Assembly: GCA_016936255.1 (NCBI GenBank) | Contig: JAFGYE010000108.1 | Coordinates: forward strand, 1-47,724 | Source of the DNA: Marinifilaceae bacterium | Lineage (GTDB): Bacteria > Bacteroidota > Bacteroidia > Bacteroidales > Marinifilaceae | Length of the DNA: 47,724 nucleotides | Direction of reading: 5' to 3' | Program-made: the position numbers and the translations under genes | Part shown: positions 1-6,924 of the stretch, piece after piece | Numbering within the stretch: position 1 is the first letter of the stretch | Layout: each line of letters starts with the position of its first letter | The notes under the pieces: generated by a model | Databases searched by the model: none | What the model saw: only the letters and a program-made list of their open reading frames with translations | Told to the model about the DNA's origin: nothing

Positions 1-59
1 TCATGACTAAATTTTTAATGAATAAATATTCAATCAAGTTACAAGCTTATTTCTTAACT

Positions 60-112
60 ACCGCCATAGGCGGTTTTTGTTCAACTTGTTAAATTGTGCA
101 CCATAGGTGCAC
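60..112. repeat. Two perfect short hairpins with the same ATA loop
   Basis: ACCGCC-ATA-GGCGGT lies at 60-74 and is followed by a run of T to 78, so it could terminate plus-strand transcription arriving from the left. GTGCACC-ATA-GGTGCAC lies at 96-112 and has no T run. Both are perfect palindromes around an identical three-base loop. The string TTGTGCACC in the second one recurs at 169-176 inside the larger hairpin downstream. Confidence 0.7.
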
Positions 113-133
113 TTATTTCTGCTATATCAGATG

Positions 134-180
134 AAAAGGTGCTCAATACATGCCGTATTGGGGTGTATTGTGCACCTTTT
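134..180. repeat. Long hairpin, 17-bp arms with one mismatch
   Basis: AAAAGGTGCTCAATACA (134-150) pairs with TGTATTGTGCACCTTTT (164-180) across a 13-base loop, with one mismatch. A-rich and T-rich ends make it terminator-like on both strands. No adjoining gene explains it, because the nearest gene to the right starts 1 kb away on the plus strand. Confidence 0.7.
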
Positions 181-494
181 TCAATTTTACAATACCAAAC
201 TTAGCAAATTATAATCAATACTTTTGTGCTGTTTAGAAATAATTTTGTGGCAATAATGTATTGAATGAAAAATCAAACTGATTGTTCTTCAGTATTCAAG
301 CGTAAAACAGATTCGCGAGCTTATACCATTTAGCTTTATAGCTCACACTATAGCCAATTTGGTATCAAGTACTAAATCGAAACAAAGATTCAAGCTGTCA
401 AAGTTGCCAACTTGCAGGCCTTAAGAATTATTGCATAAAAAAAGGCTTTCTGAACGGGGCGGGGGACAAATAGGAGAGTTGTTTTTCCATCTGT

Positions 495-534
495 TGCAGT
501 TTGGCTTTAGCCCGCTGAAATTAAAATATTTCAA
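495..534 (+). repeat. Dispersed palindromic element, copy A
   Basis: The element begins TGCAGTTTGGCTTTAGCC and continues through CTGAA and TTAAAATATT. A second copy in opposite orientation occupies the last 40 bases of the window (47685-47724). I count 36 of 40 matching bases between the two. In copy B the first 21 bases form a near-palindrome (CAGTT-GGCT-AA-AGCC-AAACTG read on the plus strand); copy A has lost part of the right arm. Confidence 0.65.
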
Positions 535-554
535 AGACTGATTTGTTTTTGTAT

Positions 555-975
555 TTATTGAGTTTTCAAAGAATCATTTTTTGCTTTGTACTGAGTACAT
601 CGGGCAAAAACTCAAGTTTTTAAGCTTTGCCCTCAGTACATTGAGTCAAAACTCAAGTTTTCAAGTTTTGTACTCAGTGCATTGAGTCAAAACTCAAGTT
701 TTCAGGCTTTGTATTCAGTACATTGAGTCAAAACTCAAGTTTTCGTGCATTGTACTTTGTACATTGGGCAAAAAATCAATTTTTTATGCTTTGCTACTAT
801 TAGCACGGTGCAAAAAACCAATTTTTCGGGCTTTGCTACAATTAGCATGGAGCAAAAAACTAATTTTTCATGCTTTACTACAATTAGCATGAAGCAAAAA
901 ATCATTTTTTCATGCTTTGCTACTATTAGCACGGGGCAAAAAACCAATTTTTCAGGTTTTATCACTATTGATATT
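555..975. repeat. Ten-unit 41/42-bp tandem repeat array
   Basis: Equivalent bases recur at 558, 600, 641, 682, 723, 764, 806, 848, 890 and 932, giving steps of 42, 41, 41, 41, 41, 42, 42, 42 and 42. The left units carry TTGAGTCAAAACTCAA overlapping AAAACTCAAGTTTT, both inverted repeats. The right units instead carry GCTAC(A/T)ATTAGC and AAAAAACCAATTTTT. The sequence therefore changes between the two halves while short self-complementary blocks remain in each unit. No flanking cas-like, transposase or surface-protein gene is present, so the function is unknown. Confidence 0.85.
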
Positions 976-1023
976 GATTGAGAGAAATTTGTCTGCAAAA
1001 TTGCAGAGCGAACAATCAGATCT

Positions 1024-1056
1024 AAAAAAAGCCTGTTCCTATACAATCCGAACAGG
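1024..1056 (-). terminator. Minus-strand terminator-like hairpin with no obvious gene
   Basis: On the minus strand CCTGTTC and GAACAGG form a 7-bp stem around an 11-base loop, followed by seven T. No minus-strand gene lies immediately upstream of it, because the next gene to the right is on the plus strand from 1178. A short unannotated leftward transcript starting between 1060 and 1177 would fit, but nothing else supports it. Confidence 0.5.
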
Positions 1057-1177
1057 TGCTGTGGGTTCATAAACTGATACGATTTTATTCGTTTGCAGCA
1101 ACCCGTTTGTTGCATTCTTATTTAAAATCATTAAAAATAATTTCTATCTTTAGTTTGCTTTAAAAACAAGGGAAACG

Positions 1178-3298
1178 ATGGGGATTAAATTGATACGGGT
1201 AGTGCTGCTTTTATCGTTTGTGCTTGTAAAACTAAGTCTTGCACATTCTCAAAATCACGATCAAACAATGAATCACACACATACAAATCACTTAATAAAG
1301 GAGAATAGTCCTTATTTACTGCAGCATGCACACAATCCTGTGAATTGGTATCCGTGGGGCGCAGAGGCTTTAGCCAAAGCCAAAAAAGAGAACAAACCTA
1401 TATTGGTGAGCATTGGTTATGCCGCCTGTCATTGGTGTCATGTAATGGAGCGCGAGAGCTTCGAGAACGAGGAGGTTGCCAGGCTGATGAACGAATTTTT
1501 TGTCTGCATAAAAGTCGACCGCGAGGAGCGGCCCGATATCGATCAGATCTACATGGATGCCGTGCAAATGATGACCGGCAGTGGGGGATGGCCCTTAAAC
1601 TGTTTCGCCATGCCCGGTGGAAAACCGTTTTTTGGAGGCACTTACTTTCCTGCTGACAATTGGGTGAATGTGCTGAAAGGAATTCAAAATGCATGGATCA
1701 ATGAACAGGATAAAGTAAAGAAGGTGGCCGATCAGTTGGCCGGGGGAATCCGTGAAAACGAAATAATTGCAGTAAAAGAAGAGGTATCCCGGTTCGTTGC
1801 CGCAGATTTAGAAAAAGCCTTTCGCCAGTGGGAATCTGAATTCGATACCCGTGAAGGGGGAAACAATTGGGCGCCAAAATTCCCATTGCCCAATTCCCTT
1901 CAGTTTTTACTGCGCTACTATTATTTTACAAAAAATCAGCCGGCGCTTGATCATGTAACGCTTACGCTCGATAAAATGGCCATGGGCGGTATTTACGATC
2001 AGGTGGGCGGAGGTTTTGCCCGATATTCGGTCGATGCCATTTGGAAAGTGCCGCACTTCGAAAAAATGCTTTACGACAACGGGCAGTTGGTTAGTTTGTA
2101 TGCCGAAGCCTATCAGCTCACTAAAATTCCTGAATACAAACAGGTAATTCAGCAAACTTTGGAGTTTACCGATAGGGAATTAAGTTTGCCCGAAGGTGGC
2201 TTTTATTCCTCGCTCGATGCCGACAGCGAAGGGGTGGAAGGGAAATTTTATGTGTGGGAAAAGTCTGAGGCCGATCAGCTTTTGGGTGGTCAATCCGAAC
2301 TGTTTTGTGAGTATTACGGCATTACCGACGGGGCCAATTGGGAGGAAGGAAACATACTGATGATTCAGACTGATAAAAAGGCATTGGCCGATAAGTATGA
2401 AATATCCGTAAAGAAACTGGACGAAGTTTTGGAGAAGGGGAGAAGAGCTCTTTTGGAGAGAAGAAAGGATAGGATCCGCCCTGGTTTGGACGATAAATCG
2501 TTAACCAGCTGGAATGCACTAATGCTGAAAGGATATGTAGATGCTTACAAGGCTTTGGGTGATGAAAAATATTTGAACAGAGCCATTAAAAATGCTGAGT
2601 TCATTCAAAAATACCTTTGGAAAGGAAAAGCGCATTTGCATCGTAATTACAAAGATGGGAATTCGAAAATAAACGGATTTTTAGACGATTACAGTTTCAC
2701 TATCGAGGCTTTTACTGCACTTTATCAGGCAACTTTTAACGAGAAATGGTTGCTGAAAGCCAACGATTTGCTCGGGCATGTTATCCTTCATTTTTCCGAT
2801 GAGCAGTCGGGCATGTTTTTTTACACATCCGACGAGGATCCGGATTTAATTGCCCGTAAAATGGAATTGCTCGATAATGTAATTCCCTCATCCAATTCGT
2901 CCATTGCCAAAAGCTTGTTTTTAGTAGGAAGTTATTTGGGAAACAGCCGATATGTTGAGCGTTCTGCACAGATGCTTGCCAATGTAAAACCACGTCTCGA
3001 AAAGGCAATCTCCTATCATTCCAATTGGGGACAGTTGTATTTTTGGTTGGCAAATCCACTCATCGAAATTGTTGTTGCCGGAGAAGATGCGATAGTTCAG
3101 AAACGGAAAATTGAAGAATTATTTTTACCCAATGTCTTGATTTCTGGAAGCAAAACCGAAAGCAGTTTGCCTTTGCTGCAAAATAGATATGTAAATGGGC
3201 AAACAACTTTCTATCTTTGTAAAAATCATACCTGCAAACGGCCTGTTACGAAGGTCGGTGATCTGCTAAAGCAATTGAAAGTAATGAGTAATGAGTAA
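1178..3298 (+). CDS. DUF255/YyaL-family thioredoxin-fold protein (SSP411-like), exported
   Basis: The 706-residue protein matches the thioredoxin-domain family that includes bacterial YyaL and mammalian spermatogenesis-associated protein 20. An N-terminal thioredoxin-like domain (about residues 37-200) carries CHWC at 84-87 and the family signatures [17 protein letters not shown] and GGWPLN. The rest resembles the alpha-helical toroid of N-acylglucosamine 2-epimerase-type enzymes. The precise reaction of the family is not established. Residues 1-25 form a hydrophobic leader typical of a Sec signal peptide, so the protein probably acts in the periplasm. The C-terminal residues VMSNE and the stop codon are encoded by a 7-bp tandem repeat that continues past the gene. 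The gene stands alone, with repeat-rich spacers on both sides. Confidence 0.9.
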   Translation: MGIKLIRVVLLLSFVLVKLSLAHSQNHDQTMNHTHTNHLIKENSPYLLQHAHNPVNWYPWGAEALAKAKKENKPILVSIGYAACHWCHVMERESFENEEVARLMNEFFVCIKVDREERPDIDQIYMDAVQMMTGSGGWPLNCFAMPGGKPFFGGTYFPADNWVNVLKGIQNAWINEQDKVKKVADQLAGGIRENEIIAVKEEVSRFVAADLEKAFRQWESEFDTREGGNNWAPKFPLPNSLQFLLRYYYFTKNQPALDHVTLTLDKMAMGGIYDQVGGGFARYSVDAIWKVPHFEKMLYDNGQLVSLYAEAYQLTKIPEYKQVIQQTLEFTDRELSLPEGGFYSSLDADSEGVEGKFYVWEKSEADQLLGGQSELFCEYYGITDGANWEEGNILMIQTDKKALADKYEISVKKLDEVLEKGRRALLERRKDRIRPGLDDKSLTSWNALMLKGYVDAYKALGDEKYLNRAIKNAEFIQKYLWKGKAHLHRNYKDGNSKINGFLDDYSFTIEAFTALYQATFNEKWLLKANDLLGHVILHFSDEQSGMFFYTSDEDPDLIARKMELLDNVIPSSNSSIAKSLFLVGSYLGNSRYVERSAQMLANVKPRLEKAISYHSNWGQLYFWLANPLIEIVVAGEDAIVQKRKIEELFLPNVLISGSKTESSLPLLQNRYVNGQTTFYLCKNHTCKRPVTKVGDLLKQLKVMSNE

Positions 3299-3322
3299 TG
3301 AGTAATGAGTAATGAGTAATGA
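3281..3322. repeat. Six copies of the heptanucleotide GTAATGA
   Basis: Perfect copies start at 3281, 3288, 3295, 3302, 3309 and 3316. The first 18 bases encode the last five residues and the stop of the preceding gene. Because the unit is 7 bp, the tract supplies stop codons in successive frames. Changes in copy number above three would not alter the encoded tail. Confidence 0.9.
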
Positions 3323-3379
3323 GTTGCGAATTCAAAAGTGAAAAGGAGTAGAGAAAGAATTAAGGTAAAAAGGTGAAAG

Positions 3380-3485
3380 GTAAAAGGGGAGGATAAGCCT
3401 GAAGGACTTTAAGATTCCAGTCCAGGGCAACGCCCGGGAATTGAATGAAAACCCCGAAGTGCAACTCTGGAATTTAAATGCAGTA
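3380..3485. repeat. Possible dispersed intergenic element with a GC-rich hairpin
   Basis: This part of the 291-bp spacer is richer in G and C than its surroundings and contains CCAGGGC-AAC-GCCCGGG at 3422-3438, a tight hairpin with a three-base loop. Its wording resembles short intergenic repeats common in Bacteroidota genomes, but only one copy is visible here, so the assignment to a repeat family is inference. Confidence 0.35.
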
Positions 3486-3589
3486 AATAAACCGTTGCAC
3501 GAATAAATGTCAGTTAAAGATTCAATGTTTTTGCAGCGAAACGGAAATAAATTTTAGAAATAACCAATTACTAAAAATCAAAATAAGAA

Positions 3590-4393
3590 ATGATGAAGAA
3601 AAACAGGCGTACCATTTTGCTTTCGGGCTTTTTGTTGTTTGCAATAGCATGTGCAACTGTGCCCATTACCGGAAGAAAACAAATGAATCTGTTTCCCGAA
3701 ACAGAAATGATTGCTACCAGTTTAACTCAATACGATGCCTTTTTAAAGGAAAGTAAACTTTCCGATAACAAAGAGCAATCGGCAATGGTAAAAGCCTGCG
3801 GTGCCCGAATTTCTGCCGCAGTGGAAAAATTCATGAACGATAACGGCATGAGCGACCGCATTGCAAATTTTGTTTGGGAGTTCAACCTGGTTGAAGATGA
3901 AACTCCAAATGCATGGTGTATGCCTGGCGGAAAAGTGGTTTTCTACACAGGAATTTTACCTTACACACAAACCGAAACCGGTATGGCTGTTGTTATGGGA
4001 CATGAAATTGCACATGCCATTGCACGTCATGGTAACGAAAGAATGAGTCAGCAAATGGGAATTCAGGCTTTGGGTACCGGATTGTCAATGGCTTTAAACG
4101 AAAAGCCTGCCGAAACACAACAAATTTGGATGACTGCCTTTGGTGTTGGTGCTAATGTTGGGGTCATGCTTCCCTTCTCGCGTTCTCACGAAAGTGAAGC
4201 CGATAAAATGGGTTTGATTTTTATGGCTATGGCCGGATACAATCCTGCAGAAGCAATCGATTTTTGGAAGCGAATGGGAGAGAGCGGTGGACAAAAACCA
4301 CCTGAATTCTTATCCACTCATCCTGCCGATGCAACCCGTGTTAAAGATTTGGAAGCATACCTGCCTGAGGCAATGAAGTATTACAAGAAATAA
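3590..4393 (+). CDS. M48-family metallopeptidase, lipoprotein
   Basis: This is a 267-residue zinc protease of the M48 family (LoiP/BepA/YcaL type), which in other bacteria degrades misfolded or misassembled envelope proteins. Zinc and catalytic residues are visible in HEIAH (138-142), and Glu201 of the ESEAD motif is the likely third ligand. A lipobox ends at Cys21 (FAIAC), so the mature protein is probably a lipoprotein facing the periplasm. Two consecutive ATG codons (3590 and 3593) are possible starts, and the choice shifts the lipobox by one residue. It is followed by a convergent minus-strand gene with a shared hairpin between them. The length is normal for the single-domain form without TPR repeats. 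Confidence 0.92.
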   Translation: MMKKNRRTILLSGFLLFAIACATVPITGRKQMNLFPETEMIATSLTQYDAFLKESKLSDNKEQSAMVKACGARISAAVEKFMNDNGMSDRIANFVWEFNLVEDETPNAWCMPGGKVVFYTGILPYTQTETGMAVVMGHEIAHAIARHGNERMSQQMGIQALGTGLSMALNEKPAETQQIWMTAFGVGANVGVMLPFSRSHESEADKMGLIFMAMAGYNPAEAIDFWKRMGESGGQKPPEFLSTHPADATRVKDLEAYLPEAMKYYKK

Positions 4394-4579
4394 TAATCTG
4401 CAGCATATAAGAAACTGTTTAAAAATTTATCCTTTAGCTTTTTTATAAGCCAAAAACCTCATAATTGCGTTAAATGATTTTTAGATAGAACCACTATTCG
4501 CATCAAATTTGCCTTATTCGGAGTCTTTTTTCTTCGATAAAAATGTCTAAAAATAAATTCAAACGGCTTCTAAAATTTG

Positions 4580-4608
4580 TGGCATTCTCGCAACAGGCGG
4601 GGATGCCA
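4580..4608. terminator. 12-bp hairpin between convergent genes
   Basis: TGGCATTCTCGC (4580-4591) pairs over its full length with GCGGGGATGCCA (4597-4608) if two G-U pairs are allowed, around the loop AACAG. It sits between the M48 protease gene (plus) and the small membrane protein gene (minus). Flanking T tracts are weak on both strands, so bidirectional termination is likely but not certain. Confidence 0.55.
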
Positions 4609-4644
4609 TTCTCTTCTTTTAAGCAGAGGGATGGGAGAGTTTTT

Positions 4645-5127
4645 TTATTTTGTGTGATTTAAATATTTTTCTTTCACGAATGAATCTGATGGGAGAAATT
4701 TAAATTCGATATTCTCATTTTTGGATTTCAACCAAATCAGGAATTCATGAAAGTCTTGATCTGAAAGAACAGAAGTCGTTGTTAATTTTTTGATGCTGTT
4801 TTGTCGGATTTTAAAAACCGTACGGCTGGTTCCTCTGTAAGCGGAAATGTGTGTTAATTCGTATATGTCGGAGTATTTTATTAGAATTTTCTTTCGGGAG
4901 AATTTATAGGCCATCGTAATGAAATGATCTTGGAATTCAATTTTCATTAGCTTTTTAAATATCAGGTAAGCAATTAACAGCAGAGGGATTAAGATGGCTG
5001 TGCCTATTATCGGAAATACGATGTTTTCCCTAAACCAATAAGATAATGCCCCAATAAGTATTATGGGTATCATTATGGCAGCAAGATAATCACTAAGGTA
5101 ATAATTGTTGGATGCGTAATTTTTCAT
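4645..5127 (-). CDS. Small membrane protein with PH-like cytoplasmic domain, unknown function
   Basis: I do not recognise a named family. The 160-residue product has two closely spaced membrane helices (about residues 14-30 and 36-57), then a soluble domain of roughly 100 residues. The order of a beta-rich part and a C-terminal helix (DQDFHEFLIWLKSKN) is reminiscent of bacterial PH-like domains attached to paired membrane helices. It lies downstream of the rhomboid protease gene on the same strand, 78 bp away, so co-transcription is possible. There are no catalytic motifs. The gene is supported by a normal start, a coherent membrane topology and sensible codon use. Confidence 0.6.
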   Translation of the reverse strand: MKNYASNNYYLSDYLAAIMIPIILIGALSYWFRENIVFPIIGTAILIPLLLIAYLIFKKLMKIEFQDHFITMAYKFSRKKILIKYSDIYELTHISAYRGTSRTVFKIRQNSIKKLTTTSVLSDQDFHEFLIWLKSKNENIEFKFLPSDSFVKEKYLNHTK

Positions 5128-5205
5128 CGGTTTAAATTTAATTTACCTTCTTTCTTTCACCACTTTTCCCGATCGCCCCGAAACTGGTTTCTTCCCCTTA
5201 AATTT

Positions 5206-5886
5206 TCATTTTCTCAATTCTTCCTTATCTTCCAGCTGCTCCGAATTCCAAATTTCTTCGGGTATCGAATCATCATCTTCGGGAATAATAGCCGCAGGTT
5301 TTTTGGGTCCTTGCCTGCGATAAGCCAAGGCATATATCAGACCAGAGAAACCACCAAACAAATGGCCTTCCCACGAAACATCAGTTAGTATTGGAAACAC
5401 GCCCCAAAATAAGCCGCCATAAAGAAAGGCAACAATAAAAGAGATTGCAATTAAACGGTAATGGTTCCTTATAATTCCGCTAAAAAACAGGAAAGAGGCA
5501 AAAGCGTAAACCAATCCGCTGGCACCAATATGATAGGCTTCGCGTGCCCCCAGCCAAACCAGAATATTTGCAGTAAGATAACAGAGTATAAATATCTGGT
5601 ACGAGAGCGGACGATAGAAATAGAAAAGGCCCCAGCTTAGCACAAAAAAAGGAATTGTGTTGGCCATTAAATGACTAAAATCCTTATGAATTAACGGACT
5701 GGTGAGAATCCCCAATAAACCTTTGGCGTGCAAAGGGAAAATCCCCAGATAATACAAATCCAGGCCAAGTCCCCATTCAAATATTTTAACAGCCCAAATC
5801 AAAAAAACAAAAGCGAGCGGAAAAATCAAACTGTGCTTTAGCCTTAATTTTTCAAAATCCTTATTGTATGGTCTGGTTTCTCGCAA
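5206..5886 (-). CDS. Rhomboid-family intramembrane serine protease
   Basis: The 226-residue protein has about six membrane helices and the rhomboid active site: HLMAN with Asn76, GASG with the nucleophile Ser123, and His175 in WEGHLFGG on a later helix. It would cleave membrane-spanning substrates within the bilayer; the substrate is unknown. The start is TTG at 5884-5886. No in-frame ATG lies between it and the upstream stop, and the next internal ATG would remove the first helix, so TTG is the best choice. A charged C-terminal tail of about 35 residues follows the last helix. The gene is 58 bp downstream of ftsE on the same strand; the gap contains the palindrome CCCCTTTAGGGG. Confidence 0.9.
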   Translation of the reverse strand: MRETRPYNKDFEKLRLKHSLIFPLAFVFLIWAVKIFEWGLGLDLYYLGIFPLHAKGLLGILTSPLIHKDFSHLMANTIPFFVLSWGLFYFYRPLSYQIFILCYLTANILVWLGAREAYHIGASGLVYAFASFLFFSGIIRNHYRLIAISFIVAFLYGGLFWGVFPILTDVSWEGHLFGGFSGLIYALAYRRQGPKKPAAIIPEDDDSIPEEIWNSEQLEDKEELRK

Positions 5887-5944
5887 AATTCCGCACTTAT
5901 AAGTAGTGAAGCCCCTTTAGGGGTTTGGGGTGTTTTCTGATGTT

Positions 5945-6658
5945 TTAATCCAATTCAATCTCTATTTCTTCATCGGTTTTTGGATTCGAAATTTCAACAA
6001 CTTTTCCGTTGATGCATTCAAGCGTACGGGCCGGAAATTTTTTCAGCAAATCGTGCTGATGTGTTGCCATCACAATCGTTCGTCCGTTTTTACTGATATC
6101 CATTAGTAATTCGGCCAATTCATCTGATGTTTCAGGGTCAAGGTTACCTGTTGGCTCATCGGCTAAAATAATATCCGGGGAATTGAGCAGGGCACGGGCA
6201 ATAACGATTCGCTGCTGTTCTCCTCCCGAGAGCTCATGCGGCATTTTATATCCTTTCTTGCCCATTTTTACTTTGCTCAGCACTTCCTCTATTCTATGGT
6301 CGATTTCCTTTTTGTTTTTCCAGCCGGTGGCTTTTAAAACAAATTCCAGATTGGCATGAACATTACGATCGGTTAACAATTGAAAATCCTGAAATACAAT
6401 ACCAATTTTTCGTCTTAAAAAAGGAACTTGTTTTGTTTTGATGATGGGAAGATAAAATCCGGCAACCGAACCACCTCCTTCTTTTATTGGCAGATCGGCG
6501 TATAAGGTTTTCATTAAACTGGTTTTGCCGCTGCCCACTTTTCCTATGATGTAAACAAATTCTCCTTTTTCAATTTCCAAACTAACGTCTGTTAGAATAA
6601 TATTATCTGCCTGGCGGATAACTGCATTTTTAAGTTCAATGATAGGAGATTCGGACAT
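5945..6658 (-). CDS. ftsE: Cell-division ABC transporter ATPase FtsE
   Basis: An ABC ATPase matching the FtsE/LolD group: Walker [10 protein letters not shown], signature LSGGEQQR, Walker B with IILADE, and the downstream DEPTGNLDP. Together with FtsX, FtsE forms a type VII ABC system that controls peptidoglycan hydrolases at the septum. No ftsX is adjacent here, and in Bacteroidota the two are often unlinked. An in-frame ATG 39 bases upstream (6697) would add 13 residues, but it lies one base after a TAGATTTG element at 6699-6706 that looks like a -7 box. Transcription from that box would start downstream of 6697, so I prefer the ATG at 6658, giving 237 residues. The Walker A loop has V-G-S-G in place of the commoner S-G-A-G, which should still bind ATP. 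Confidence 0.85.
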   Translation of the reverse strand: MSESPIIELKNAVIRQADNIILTDVSLEIEKGEFVYIIGKVGSGKTSLMKTLYADLPIKEGGGSVAGFYLPIIKTKQVPFLRRKIGIVFQDFQLLTDRNVHANLEFVLKATGWKNKKEIDHRIEEVLSKVKMGKKGYKMPHELSGGEQQRIVIARALLNSPDIILADEPTGNLDPETSDELAELLMDISKNGRTIVMATHQHDLLKKFPARTLECINGKVVEISNPKTDEEIEIELD

Positions 6659-6698
6659 GTATTTTGTTTTTTTAGAATTCAAATTGTGTGTTGACATA

Positions 6699-6706
6699 CA
6701 AATCTA
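6699..6706 (-). promoter_or_regulatory. -7 promoter element for ftsE
   Basis: The minus strand reads TAGATTTG, an exact match to the Bacteroidota -7 consensus TAnnTTTG. No TTG is visible 19-21 bases upstream. Its position decides the ftsE start, because an ATG immediately behind it would be outside or at the very edge of the transcript. Confidence 0.5.
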
Positions 6707-6924
6707 AAAAATTATTTCGGCAGAAGGTTTTTTATTCCTCTTTTCTTTATCAAAACAGAGTGCAATTTTTCTTTCTTTCCACCGTTTGAAATACGATAAG
6801 CTTACAGATTATTTATACCTTTAGGCCTGATTTTATGAGTTGAATCTGATTCGGAAATCAGCCACTGAAAGGCTTGGATATTCAGCGTTTTTTTAACTTG
6901 TTATACCTACACACGCAACGCAGT

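Larger units (their letters stand above)
1..1177. other. Gene-free, repeat-rich intergenic region
   Basis: I find no convincing gene in this stretch of nearly 1.2 kb. In order it holds two short hairpins (60-78 and 96-112), a long hairpin (134-180), an imperfect inverted repeat (ATACCA at 323-328 with TGGTAT at 360-365), a dispersed palindromic element (495-534), a ten-unit tandem array (about 555-975) and a minus-strand terminator-like hairpin (1024-1056). Open frames on both strands cross the tandem array, but they only mirror its periodicity. Confidence 0.7.

Noticed and set aside
555-975. CRISPR array
   Set aside because: Repeats are contiguous and imperfect with no unique spacers, and no cas gene is present.
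735-1115. 126-codon minus-strand open frame with a repeated KPEKLVFC-type peptide
   Set aside because: It spans the tandem array and the 1024-1056 terminator hairpin; the peptide repeat only reflects the 42-bp DNA period, and there is no start-site or family support.
6874-6924. Upstream TTG start for the TPR protein
   Set aside because: It would bury the signal peptide 17 residues inside the protein; the ATG at 6925 gives a normal exported N terminus.
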